NCBI GenBank assembly: GCA_018267615.1
Contig: JAFDYD010000001.1
Coordinates: 183,142 to 247,141 of the forward strand
Reading direction: 5' to 3'
Source of the DNA: Bacteroidota bacterium
GTDB lineage: Bacteria > Bacteroidota > Bacteroidia > Chitinophagales > Chitinophagaceae
DNA length: 64,000 bases
The notes under the pieces are model-generated. The model was not told where the DNA came from and made no database searches. It worked only from the letters and a program-made list of their open reading frames with translations. This document shows positions 54,796 through 63,000 of the stretch, piece after piece; the stretch's first letter is position 1; every line of letters begins with the position of its first letter. The translations under genes and the position numbers were made by a program.

Positions 54796-55911
54796 ATGTC
54801 AAAAGTTGCATTGATAACCGGGGTAACTGGTCAGGACGGAGCCTACTTAAGTCAATTTTTATTAGATAAGGGATACATTGTACATGGTGTTAAAAGAAGA
54901 AGTTCTCTTTTTAATACAGATCGCATTGATCATCTTTATCGGGATCCGCATGAAAAACATGTTCATTTCAGATTGCATTATGGCGACCTCACAGATTCGA
55001 CCAACCTGATCAGGATCATACAAGAAACGCAACCCGATGAAATTTACAACCTGGCCGCTATGAGCCATGTGCATGTTAGTTTTGAAACACCTGAATATAC
55101 TGCCAATGCAGATGGCATAGGCACGCTGCGCATACTGGAAGCCGTTAGATTGCTTGGACTGATCAAAAAAACAAAAGTGTACCAGGCATCTACTTCCGAA
55201 TTATATGGTTTGGTGCAGGCTGTTCCCCAAAGTGAAACTACACCTTTCTATCCCAGATCACCTTACGCCGTGGCAAAGTTGTATGCATATTGGATCATGG
55301 TAAATTATCGTGAAGCATATAATATTTTTGCAGTCAACGGAATTTTGTTCAATCATGAATCGCCGCTGCGTGGCGAAACTTTTGTCACGAGAAAGATTAC
55401 GCGAGGCGTTGCAAAAATTGCGTTGGGATTACAGGATAAGATTTTCCTTGGAAATTTAGATGCAAAACGCGATTGGGGTCATGCGAAAGATTTTGTGGAA
55501 GCAATGTGGATGATGATGCAACAAAACGAAGCGGAAGATTATGTGGTTGCAACGGGAATTACAACAACCGTTCGTGATTTCGTCCGCCTTGCATTTGGCG
55601 AAATTGGCGTAGAACTTGAATTCAAAGGGAAGCATGATAAAGAAGTCGGAGTTGTTGCATCGTGCAGCAATCCCGATTTCCAACTGGAGCATGGAAAGCA
55701 ATTAATTTCGGTGGATCCAAAATATTATCGTCCAACAGAAGTAGACCTCCTCGTGGGTGATGCAAGCAAGGCGAGAAAAAAACTTGGATGGAAACCCAAA
55801 TATGATTTACCCATGTTGGTAAAGGAAATGGTTCATGCCGATATAGAGCTATTCAGAAAAGAAAAAGTGTTGAAGGAATCGGGATTTTATGTGAAGAACC
55901 AGTATGAGTAA
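54796..55911 (+). CDS. gmd: GDP-mannose 4,6-dehydratase
   Basis: A 371-aa extended SDR that converts GDP-D-mannose to GDP-4-keto-6-deoxy-D-mannose. [18 protein letters not shown] (about 8-25) binds [19 protein letters not shown] is a family block, and the catalytic YxxxK is [10 protein letters not shown] with [26 protein letters not shown] is diagnostic for GMD. It provides the substrate for the fcl product encoded next. Confidence 0.96.
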   Translation: MSKVALITGVTGQDGAYLSQFLLDKGYIVHGVKRRSSLFNTDRIDHLYRDPHEKHVHFRLHYGDLTDSTNLIRIIQETQPDEIYNLAAMSHVHVSFETPEYTANADGIGTLRILEAVRLLGLIKKTKVYQASTSELYGLVQAVPQSETTPFYPRSPYAVAKLYAYWIMVNYREAYNIFAVNGILFNHESPLRGETFVTRKITRGVAKIALGLQDKIFLGNLDAKRDWGHAKDFVEAMWMMMQQNEAEDYVVATGITTTVRDFVRLAFGEIGVELEFKGKHDKEVGVVASCSNPDFQLEHGKQLISVDPKYYRPTEVDLLVGDASKARKKLGWKPKYDLPMLVKEMVHADIELFRKEKVLKESGFYVKNQYE

Positions 55912-55925
55912 TGTGAAGACTTTAA

Positions 55926-55988
55926 CTTGAGCATTGAATGTTGATTATTGAATATTCAATAATCAACATTCAACAATCAATGCTCAAG
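55926..55988. repeat. Long inverted repeat between gmd and fcl
   Basis: Arms 55926-55953 and 55954-55988 pair with no loop except a 7-nt bulge: 17 bp (AATGTTGATTATTGAAT) plus 12 bp (CTTGAGCATTGA). It shares words with the hairpin at 7426-7510. It occupies the apparent upstream extension of the fcl frame, so the later ATG at 56013 is preferred. Confidence 0.85.
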
Positions 55989-56012
55989 TCGGAAGATAAA
56001 ATTGAAAATTTG

Positions 56013-56966
56013 ATGAATCAGTCAGATAAAATATATGTTGCCGGACATCGCGGTATGGTTGGATCAGCCATGACCCGGAAACTGGAGCGGGAAGGTTTTA
56101 GGAATCTGCTTCAGCGAACTTCGGATGAATTGGATTTACGGAACCAACAGGCTGTACACGATTTTTTCCAGGCGGAAAAACCAGAGTATGTCTTTCTTGC
56201 TGCCGCGAAAGTCGGCGGTATCATGGCAAATAACACTTATCGTGCTGAATTTTTGTACGACAATATCCTTATTCAAAGTAATATTATTCATGCAGCCTGG
56301 CAGAATAAGGTTAAAAAATTAATGTTTTTGGGTTCATCCTGTATCTACCCAAAATTAGCTCCGCAACCTTTGAAAGAAGAGTACCTGCTGAGTGGCGAAC
56401 TGGAACCAACCAATGAACCATACGCCATTGCAAAAATTGTTGGAATAAAAACATGCGATGCGTTTCGGGCACAGTATGGATGCAATTTTATTTCGGCAAT
56501 GCCGACTAATCTATATGGACCGAACGATAATTATGATTTGAATAATTCGCATGTATTGCCCGCAATGATCAGGAAATTTCATGAAGCAAAAATAAAGAAT
56601 GAACCTAGCGTTACTATCTGGGGTTCGGGTACGCCTCGCCGTGAGTTTTTACATGCGGATGATTTAGCAGAAGGATGTTTTTTTCTTATGCAGAACTATA
56701 ACGATGCGGGATTTGTCAATATCGGTACAGGTGAAGACATCGAAATTCAGGAACTCGCGTATCTTATCAAAAAGATTGTGGGTTTTGAAGGAGCAATAAA
56801 AAATGATCATTCGAAACCGGATGGCACTCCAAGGAAATTGATGGATGTAAGTAAAATGAATAAAATGGGTTGGAAGCCGACGATAAGCCTCGAAGCAGGC
56901 ATTCGGAAAGTGTACAATGACTATCTGAAAAAATCAGGTAGCATAAGTCAAGCGGCAGTTGTATAA
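56013..56966 (+). CDS. fcl: GDP-L-fucose synthase
   Basis: A 317-aa SDR that epimerises and reduces GDP-4-keto-6-deoxymannose to GDP-L-fucose. KIYVAGHRGMVGSAM opens the NADP-binding fold, FLAAAKVGGI and FLGSSCIYPKLAPQPLKE are family blocks, and the catalytic YxxxK is YAIAKIVG. The ATG at 56013 places MNQSDKIYVAGHRG at the start; the frame is open to 55938, but that stretch is the hairpin. Together with gmd it supplies the GT10 and GT11 fucosyltransferases. Confidence 0.95.
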   Translation: MNQSDKIYVAGHRGMVGSAMTRKLEREGFRNLLQRTSDELDLRNQQAVHDFFQAEKPEYVFLAAAKVGGIMANNTYRAEFLYDNILIQSNIIHAAWQNKVKKLMFLGSSCIYPKLAPQPLKEEYLLSGELEPTNEPYAIAKIVGIKTCDAFRAQYGCNFISAMPTNLYGPNDNYDLNNSHVLPAMIRKFHEAKIKNEPSVTIWGSGTPRREFLHADDLAEGCFFLMQNYNDAGFVNIGTGEDIEIQELAYLIKKIVGFEGAIKNDHSKPDGTPRKLMDVSKMNKMGWKPTISLEAGIRKVYNDYLKKSGSISQAAVV

Positions 56967-56988
56967 TCAGTTTTAGTATTTTTAAATT

Positions 56989-57729
56989 ATGCTGTCCTTA
57001 TTTCGAAAAAAGACTAAACATTACGCTGACCTGAGTAGTGTATATGCTGATATGCATTCACATATAATTCCAGGAATTGATGACGGAGCTTCCGACATGG
57101 AAACCTCCATGCTCATGGTTCGTGGAATGATGGATCTGGGATATAAAAAACTCATCACTACTCCGCATGTTCAGTGGGAAATGTATAAAAATACCCATGA
57201 AATGATATTGGCGGGCGCAGCCGCCGTAAAACAAAAAATCGAGCAAAATAAGCTCGATGTAGAATTTGTTGCGGCAGCAGAGTATTTCATGGACGAACAT
57301 TTTGATGAGTTGTTAAAAGAAGATGAGCCTTTGCTCACAATAAAAAATAACCTTGTTCTTGTTGAGTTTTCTTTTATCCGCCAGCCAATCGACCTGAAAG
57401 AAAAACTTTTCCAGATGCAGATCAAAGGATACCAGCCAATCATCGCCCACCCGGAACGTTATCTTTATTATGGCGCGCACAAAAACTGGTACGATGACCT
57501 GAAAGAAATGGGATGTTTATTTCAGTTGAATATGCTTTCACTTTGCGGGTTCTATGGAAAAAAACAAGAAGAACTCGCTCATTATCTCATAAAAAAGAAA
57601 TATATCAACCTCGTCGGAACCGATTTACACCATCTCCGGCATATTCAGATTTTGAAATCCTCTTCCACAGTCACCGATACGGTTAACCGTCTGCTTGATT
57701 CTGGAATGTTGCAGAATCCGGATTTATAA
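56989..57729 (+). CDS. PHP-type tyrosine-protein phosphatase (CpsB/YwqE-like)
   Basis: A 246-aa metal-dependent phosphatase of the polymerase and histidinol phosphatase fold. DMHSHIIPGIDDG (about 21-33), ITTPH (about 56-60), IAHPERY and GTDLHH supply the metal ligands. CpsB/YwqE proteins dephosphorylate BY-kinases of the Wzc/CpsD type. It is the last gene of the locus while the kinase is near its start, so it probably resets the kinase's tyrosine-rich tail. Confidence 0.9.
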   Translation: MLSLFRKKTKHYADLSSVYADMHSHIIPGIDDGASDMETSMLMVRGMMDLGYKKLITTPHVQWEMYKNTHEMILAGAAAVKQKIEQNKLDVEFVAAAEYFMDEHFDELLKEDEPLLTIKNNLVLVEFSFIRQPIDLKEKLFQMQIKGYQPIIAHPERYLYYGAHKNWYDDLKEMGCLFQLNMLSLCGFYGKKQEELAHYLIKKKYINLVGTDLHHLRHIQILKSSSTVTDTVNRLLDSGMLQNPDL

Positions 57730-57780
57730 CTTTAACAATCCCCTTACTCGTCCAGCGGCATTTCTGCCATTACTCACCAG

Positions 57781-57810
57781 TTACCGCCTTTCCATCACAT
57801 TTTACCGCCT
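57781..57810. promoter_or_regulatory. Two TTACCGCCT direct repeats 21 bp apart
   Basis: TTACCGCCT occurs at 57781-57789 and 57802-57810, exactly two helical turns apart, 30 bp before the TTTG of the MerR promoter. The spacing and position suggest an activator site. Binding protein unknown. Confidence 0.35.
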
Positions 57811-57839
57811 ATTCAAACAAAAAATCAAAAAAATGTTTT

Positions 57840-57870
57840 TTTGATATGTTTAATATTTTATATAATTTTC
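57840..57870 (+). promoter_or_regulatory. Bacteroidota-type promoter of the MerR regulator
   Basis: TTTG (57840-57843), 19-nt spacer, then TAATTTTC (57863-57870), differing from TAnnTTTG only in the last base. The operator TGTTTAA-N17-TTAAACA overlaps it, so the regulator may control its own gene. Confidence 0.6.
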
Positions 57871-57877
57871 TTAAACA
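57847..57877. promoter_or_regulatory. Candidate operator, copy 1 (before the MerR gene)
   Basis: TGTTTAA (57847-57853), 17-nt spacer, then TTAAACA (57871-57877): perfect inverted half-sites. The half-site sequence and the spacer length are the same at 58887-58917. It overlaps the promoter and lies 28 bp before the start codon. Confidence 0.55.
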
Positions 57878-57905
57878 AATCATTTGCACACTTTGTTAGT
57901 CAGTT

Positions 57906-58784
57906 ATGAACGAGTTTACTATTAAAGATCTGGAGAACCTCTCCGGCATTAAGGCGCACACGATCAGGGTATGGGAACAACGATATTCCTTCCTAAAACC
58001 CCAGCGAACAGAAACAAATATTCGCTACTATAACACGGATGAGCTCAAAAATATCCTGAATATCTCGCTGCTTCATAAGTATGGTTACAGGATTTCTCAT
58101 ATCGATAGGATGGACGAAGAAGAAGTAAAGGAGAAAATTATTTCTTTGTCCTTTGCCCAAGCGCAGCAGGAACGGATCGTTAACGAGCTTATCCAGCATA
58201 TGGTGGATCTTGATATCGACCGTTTTGAGTGTGTGTTGGACAATTATATCATGACGCGCGGAATCGACAAAACCATCACCCAAATTATATTTCCATTTCT
58301 GGACAGGATCGGTATTCTCTGGCTCACAAATCATATCAACCCCGCTCAGGAACATCTTGTTACGAATCTGATCCGACAGAAATTAATAGTAGGGATAGAG
58401 GGAGTCGTTAGTCATTTTAATGTTAATAAAACCGTCATGTTATTCCTGCCTGAAGGCGAATACCATGAACTTGGTTTGCTATATGTTTCTTACCTGCTCA
58501 AGAACCGCGGAGCGAAAGTGATCTATCTCGGGGCGAATATCCCTTTGGAAGATGTCGAATTCGTTTCCAAAATCAAACATCCTGATTTTATATACACTCA
58601 TCTGACTTCGGTAGCCGGTAATTTTAACTTTGAAAAATTTCTTACCCGCATCCACAAGCTGCTGCCAAATACTCCCCTTTTTATCTCGGGCCGGCTTGCC
58701 CGGACGCATATCCGCAAAATCCCTCCCGGAATTAATTTTAAAAAATCTTTGTCAGAAGTCATGGAATATATTGCTTCTCTCTGA
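57906..58784 (+). CDS. B12-binding MerR regulator of CarH/LitR type
   Basis: A 292-aa transcription regulator. The MerR helix-turn-helix (FTIKDLENLSGIKAHTIRVWEQRYSFLKPQR, about 4-34) is followed by a helical bundle and a cobalamin-binding domain. The W-x9-EH motif is at Trp139 to Glu149-His150, and the base-off ligand motif ExHxxG is EYHELG (185-190). In CarH/LitR, adenosylcobalamin in the dark gives a DNA-bound tetramer; light breaks it. The residue after Trp139 is Leu, where Thermus CarH has His132, the light-state ligand. It heads the carotenoid cluster, so light control of carotenoid genes is the likely role. Confidence 0.85.
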   Translation: MNEFTIKDLENLSGIKAHTIRVWEQRYSFLKPQRTETNIRYYNTDELKNILNISLLHKYGYRISHIDRMDEEEVKEKIISLSFAQAQQERIVNELIQHMVDLDIDRFECVLDNYIMTRGIDKTITQIIFPFLDRIGILWLTNHINPAQEHLVTNLIRQKLIVGIEGVVSHFNVNKTVMLFLPEGEYHELGLLYVSYLLKNRGAKVIYLGANIPLEDVEFVSKIKHPDFIYTHLTSVAGNFNFEKFLTRIHKLLPNTPLFISGRLARTHIRKIPPGINFKKSLSEVMEYIASL

Positions 58785-58886
58785 ACCAATTGATGATATC
58801 AACCGTAATTTATTAAGTGGTTTGTTCATCCCTTACTCATATTTTTTGTTAAAACAAATAGACAATTTTTTTTAAATCCTCCCTAT

Positions 58887-58917
58887 TGTTTAAATTTATG
58901 GTGTAAATAATTAAACA
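58887..58917. promoter_or_regulatory. Candidate operator, copy 2 (before the ECF sigma gene)
   Basis: TGTTTAA (58887-58893), 17-nt spacer, TTAAACA (58911-58917), the same half-sites and spacing as copy 1. It lies 7 bp before the ATG of the sigma factor gene, an ideal position for repression. Confidence 0.55.
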
Positions 58918-58924
58918 GTATGTT

Positions 58925-59428
58925 ATGTCGAGCTTGGAATTCAACCAACTTTTGGTTAACAATGCAGAATTTTTAAAACCCTTTGCGATCACATTGACCC
59001 GCGACAGCGAAGCCGCGAAAGATCTTTTCCAGGAAACTTTATACCGCGCTTTGGCAAACAAAGACAAGTATAATGTGGGCACGAATATCAAAGCATGGTT
59101 ATATACCATCATGCGCAATATTTTTATCAATAACTATCGGCGCAAATCGAAACAAAAAACAATCTTTGATAACACACCCAATGAATTTATACTGAATAAC
59201 AGTCAACAGGCTGTTGTATCCGGTACGGCCGAAAGCAACCTCAGGATAAAAGATATCCAGGCTGCTATTTATAATCTGCCTGATTTGTTTCGCAATCCTT
59301 TTCTATTATACTTTGAAGGGTTCAAGTATCATGAAATTGCGGATATGCTAAGAGAACCTCTTGGAACAATTAAAAGCAGAATTCACTTCGCGCGGAAATT
59401 GTTGAAGTCACAGATTCAACCTTTTTAA
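58925..59428 (+). CDS. ECF sigma factor of the carotenoid cluster (LitS-like role)
   Basis: A 167-aa ECF sigma factor. Region 2 is AFAITLTRDSEAAKDLFQETLYRALANKDKY and IKAWLYTIMRNIFINNYRRKSK; region 4 is YNLPDLFRNPFLLYFEGFKYHEIADMLREPLGTIKSRIHFARKLL. No anti-sigma gene lies beside it, suggesting control at the level of its own transcription. In Streptomyces coelicolor, LitR (B12-MerR) and the adjacent sigma factor LitS drive light-induced carotenoid genes; the same order occurs here. The stop is 12 bp before crtI. Confidence 0.9.
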   Translation: MSSLEFNQLLVNNAEFLKPFAITLTRDSEAAKDLFQETLYRALANKDKYNVGTNIKAWLYTIMRNIFINNYRRKSKQKTIFDNTPNEFILNNSQQAVVSGTAESNLRIKDIQAAIYNLPDLFRNPFLLYFEGFKYHEIADMLREPLGTIKSRIHFARKLLKSQIQPF

Positions 59429-59440
59429 TGTGTAATTACC

Positions 59441-60913
59441 TTGGCTAAAAATGCTATTGTCATCGGGAGCGGCTTCGCAGGTTTGTCGGCCGCTTCCTTT
59501 TTGGCAAAAGCTGGTTGGGATGTTATTGTTTTAGAAAAGCACGATAGCCCCGGTGGACGTGCACGCCAGTTAAAAGAATCAGGATTTACATTTGATCGCG
59601 GACCGAGCTGGTATTGGATGCCGGATATTTTTGAAAGATATTTTCATCAATTCGGAAAGCAAACATCAGACTATTATTCTCTAAAAAGATTAGATCCATC
59701 TTATCGTATTTACAAAAATGATGGGTCGATGGATATCCCCGCAGATTTTACGGAGTTAAAAAAATTATTCGAAAGTATTGAACCAGGATCTTCGAAACAA
59801 TTGGAAAAATTTATTTCAGAAGCCGCATTCAAATACAAAACGGCGATGGATAAATTTGTTTTTAAACCCGGACAATCGATCGCTGAATTTCTGGATCCGG
59901 ATATTATGAAGGCATTATTTCGTCTCGATCTTTTCAACTCGGTTAAAACACATGTCCGGAAATATTTTAAAAATCCACGCATCCGCGAATTGCTCGAATT
60001 CCCCGTTTTATTTCTCGGCGCAATGCCCGATCAGATTCCTTCTTTATATACACTGATGAACTATGCCGATATTGTTGGAGGAACCTGGTATCCTGCTGGT
60101 GGAATATTTAGTGTGGTGGATGCAATGTATCAACTGGCTATCGAATTGGGCGTAAAATTTCTTTTCTCCGAAAATGTAACCTCCATAAAATCCTCCAGCA
60201 GTTATATACAAAAAATAATCACCGACAAAAATGAATACGAGGCAGAAGTAGTTATCGGCACCGCCGATTATCATTTTATCGAAAATAATTTATTGGAAGA
60301 AAACGATCGTACCTATTCGGAAAAATACTGGGATAAAAGAATGATGGCGCCTTCATGTCTTTTGTATTATGTTGGATTGAATAAGAAGCTAAAAAATATT
60401 TCTCATCATTCTCTTTTCTTCGATACTTCCTTTGATCAACACGCACTTGAAATTTATAAGCAACCCGGATGGCCGTCGGATCCTTTATTTTATGTAAGCG
60501 CTTCTTCGGTGTCGGACGATAGCGTGGCGCCTGAAGGCTGTGAGAATTTATTTTTTCTGGTGCCAGTTGCTGCGGGACTTTCCGGAGATTCCGAATCGAT
60601 GCGCGAAAAATATTTTCGCATGATAATAGCAAGAATGGAAAAGCATACGAATCAAAACATAGAAGGCGCTATCATCTATAAGAAATCATTTGCACAAACA
60701 GATTTCATACAAGAATATAATGCTTATAAGGGAAATGCTTACGGACTTGCAAATACACTTTTACAAACAGCGATTCTCAAACCCTCCAGCCGAAGTAAAA
60801 AACTGTACAATTTATTTTATGCAGGCCAACTAACAGTTCCTGGTCCTGGTGTACCGCCCGCATTGATTAGCGGCGAGATTGCAGCTAATGAGGCCTTGAA
60901 ACTTTTCCAATAA
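59441..60913 (+). CDS. crtI: Phytoene desaturase CrtI, TTG start
   Basis: A 490-aa FAD-dependent phytoene desaturase that makes lycopene from phytoene. The dinucleotide-binding motif is VIGSGFAGLSAASFLAKAG (about 7-25), with the GGRARQLKESGFTFDRGPSWYWMPD block and a C-terminal FAD motif (FYAGQLTVPGPGVPPALISGEIAA). No ATG exists in frame near the start; TTG at 59441 gives the standard N-terminus MAKNAIVIGSG. It probably shares the transcript of the sigma gene. Confidence 0.95.
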   Translation: MAKNAIVIGSGFAGLSAASFLAKAGWDVIVLEKHDSPGGRARQLKESGFTFDRGPSWYWMPDIFERYFHQFGKQTSDYYSLKRLDPSYRIYKNDGSMDIPADFTELKKLFESIEPGSSKQLEKFISEAAFKYKTAMDKFVFKPGQSIAEFLDPDIMKALFRLDLFNSVKTHVRKYFKNPRIRELLEFPVLFLGAMPDQIPSLYTLMNYADIVGGTWYPAGGIFSVVDAMYQLAIELGVKFLFSENVTSIKSSSSYIQKIITDKNEYEAEVVIGTADYHFIENNLLEENDRTYSEKYWDKRMMAPSCLLYYVGLNKKLKNISHHSLFFDTSFDQHALEIYKQPGWPSDPLFYVSASSVSDDSVAPEGCENLFFLVPVAAGLSGDSESMREKYFRMIIARMEKHTNQNIEGAIIYKKSFAQTDFIQEYNAYKGNAYGLANTLLQTAILKPSSRSKKLYNLFYAGQLTVPGPGVPPALISGEIAANEALKLFQ

Positions 60914-61091
60914 ATCTATTGTTAAAGAACAAACGTACGTAACAACGACTGTACTCTTATTCGTTATTATGATCCGAAATAGATTGGTTGAACCAAAACT
61001 TAATCCCTGAATGAAAACGTTGAACATAGTGTAAGCGCGAAAAGAAAACAACCTAAATTGATTTTCCTGGTTATATGGAAATTTAATTGTT

Positions 61092-61928
61092 ATGATGCAT
61101 TTGTTTCAAAGGGTAAGTGAAGGTTGTAGTAAAATAACTACAGAAACGTATAGCACTTCATTCGCTTCTGCAATTCGTTTATTACATAAAGATCTTCGCA
61201 CGCCGATTTATAATATTTATGGATTTGTACGATTCGCTGATGAGATCGTCGACACCTTTCATGGATTCGACCGGCAGAAATTATTGACTCAATTCAAAAA
61301 CGATGCTTTTCTCGCGATCGACAATAAGATAAGTCTGAACCCTATCTTACACAGTTTCCAGGCAACGGTCAATTATTATAATATGGACCGGTCATTGATA
61401 GAATCTTTTTTCAAGAGCATGCAGATGGATCTTGATAAAAAACAATATGACCAGGATGCTTATGATGAATATATTTATGGAAGCGCCGAAGTCGTCGGGC
61501 TCATGTGCCTATATGTTTTTTGCGAAGGCGACAAGCATAAATTCTTATCTCTGAAACCTTATGCCTGCTCATTGGGGGCAGCTTTTCAAAAAGTGAATTT
61601 TTTAAGGGATATCAGGTCGGATTATAATGATTTGCACAGGGTCTATTTTCCTGGCGTTGATTTTAATAACTTTACATCGTGTATAAAGAGTAATATCGAA
61701 GAAGATATTACCCGTGATTTTAATCATGCGTATGAAGGCATTTTACAGTTACCCGTTAAGGCCAGGTTTAGCGTATATGTTGCATATAAATATTACCTGT
61801 CTCTTTTCGATAAAATAAAATCTGTCCAGCCTTCACGTATCATGTCAATGCGGATTCGTATTCCGAATTACAGGAAATTAATGATTATTATGCGGGCGGG
61901 GTTGAAGAATCAACTAAAACAGATTTAA
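61092..61928 (+). CDS. crtB: Phytoene synthase CrtB
   Basis: A 278-aa squalene/phytoene synthase that condenses two geranylgeranyl diphosphates. The two Asp-rich motifs are RFADEIVDTF (Asp50 and Asp54) and NFLRDIRSDYNDLHRVYFP (about 171-189). YIYGSAEVVGLMCLYVF is the usual block between them. It lies 178 bp after crtI; that gap has no recognisable gene. It is the first committed step of the pathway. Confidence 0.95.
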   Translation: MMHLFQRVSEGCSKITTETYSTSFASAIRLLHKDLRTPIYNIYGFVRFADEIVDTFHGFDRQKLLTQFKNDAFLAIDNKISLNPILHSFQATVNYYNMDRSLIESFFKSMQMDLDKKQYDQDAYDEYIYGSAEVVGLMCLYVFCEGDKHKFLSLKPYACSLGAAFQKVNFLRDIRSDYNDLHRVYFPGVDFNNFTSCIKSNIEEDITRDFNHAYEGILQLPVKARFSVYVAYKYYLSLFDKIKSVQPSRIMSMRIRIPNYRKLMIIMRAGLKNQLKQI

Positions 61929-61935
61929 AGTTATT

Positions 61936-62481
61936 ATGGAGCAGGAAGTAATACTGGTCGATGAACAAGATCAGCAGGTTGGCGTGATGGAAAAAATGGA
62001 GGTGCATCGCAAAGGACTTTTGCACAGAGCATTTAGCGTTTTTATTTTTAATGAAAAAGGAGAAATGTTGCTGCAGCAAAGATCCATGATTAAATATCAT
62101 AGTCCGGGCTTATGGACGAACGCCTGTTGCAGCCACCCAAAACCAGGAGAAGATATTCAAATGGCTGCTCAACGCAGGCTTCATGAAGAATTGGGATTTG
62201 TGACAAGCATCGAGGAGATATTTGATTTTATTTATAAATCTTCATTTGAAAACGGATTGACTGAATATGAATTCGATCATGTTTTCATCGGGATCTATGA
62301 TGGCAACATTGAGCCCGATCAAAAAGAAGTGAGCGATTTTTGTTTTAAATCGCTGGATGAAATAAAATCCTCGTTAACATCACAGCCTGCAAAATATACC
62401 GCATGGTTTCATATCGCATTTCCAATGGTGGAGAAATGGATATTGGAAAGAACCGAAATGGAACAGGGTGAAAACAATTGA
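61936..62481 (+). CDS. idi: Type 1 isopentenyl-diphosphate isomerase
   Basis: A 181-aa Nudix-fold isomerase interconverting IPP and DMAPP. ILVDEQDQQVG, MEVHRKGLLHRAFSVFIF, TNACCSHPKPGED with the catalytic Cys, and AAQRRLHEELGF are type 1 features, and YEFDHVFIG completes the metal site. Full length. It boosts isoprenoid precursors for carotenoids and starts 7 bp after crtB. Confidence 0.95.
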   Translation: MEQEVILVDEQDQQVGVMEKMEVHRKGLLHRAFSVFIFNEKGEMLLQQRSMIKYHSPGLWTNACCSHPKPGEDIQMAAQRRLHEELGFVTSIEEIFDFIYKSSFENGLTEYEFDHVFIGIYDGNIEPDQKEVSDFCFKSLDEIKSSLTSQPAKYTAWFHIAFPMVEKWILERTEMEQGENN

Positions 62482-62519
62482 TCGTCGGACGGGCGTAAAA
62501 CGGAATAAAAAATATTGCA

Positions 62520-62996
62520 ATGAATTGGTTTGTGTATGTGGGAATTTTTTTGGCAGCCTTTATTATTATGGAAGGCATTACATGGCTCACCCACAAATAT
62601 ATCATGCACGGATTTCTTTGGTTACTGCATGAGGATCATCATCAGCCAAAGCCGGGCTTGTTTGAAAAAAACGACAGCTTCTTTATCATCTTTGCAGTGC
62701 CAACATTTTTCTCTTTGTTGTTCGGAACAATTTATCATGTTTACTGGCTCATGGCAATTGGATTTGGTGTGATGGCCTATGGCTTTGCTTATTTTTTAGT
62801 GCATGATGTAATCATCCATCAACGTTTCAAATGGTTCACCCGATCTGATAACACATATATTCGCGCGATTCGCTGGGCGCATAAGATGCATCACAAACAC
62901 ATGGGCAGGGAAGAAGGAGAATCTTTCGGTATGCTGTTCGTCCATAAAAAATACTTGGATAAAGTACGGAGGGAGAAAAAATTAAAAGCGGTCTGA
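62520..62996 (+). CDS. crtZ: Beta-carotene hydroxylase CrtZ
   Basis: A 158-aa diiron membrane hydroxylase. The histidine clusters are THKYIMHGFLWLLHEDHHQP (about 23-42), HDVIIHQRF and AHKMHHKHMG. Several TM segments span the protein. It adds 3-hydroxyl groups to beta-carotene to make zeaxanthin. It is 38 bp after idi; a long hairpin separates it from crtY. Confidence 0.93.
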   Translation: MNWFVYVGIFLAAFIIMEGITWLTHKYIMHGFLWLLHEDHHQPKPGLFEKNDSFFIIFAVPTFFSLLFGTIYHVYWLMAIGFGVMAYGFAYFLVHDVIIHQRFKWFTRSDNTYIRAIRWAHKMHHKHMGREEGESFGMLFVHKKYLDKVRREKKLKAV

Positions 62997-63000
62997 CGCA

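Noticed and set aside
55938..56012. Upstream extension of fcl
   Set aside because: The extra residues are encoded by the inverted repeat; conserved sequence starts at 56013.
60914..61091. Short ATG frame (seven codons) between crtI and crtB
   Set aside because: Too short, with no hairpin or terminator to suggest a leader peptide.
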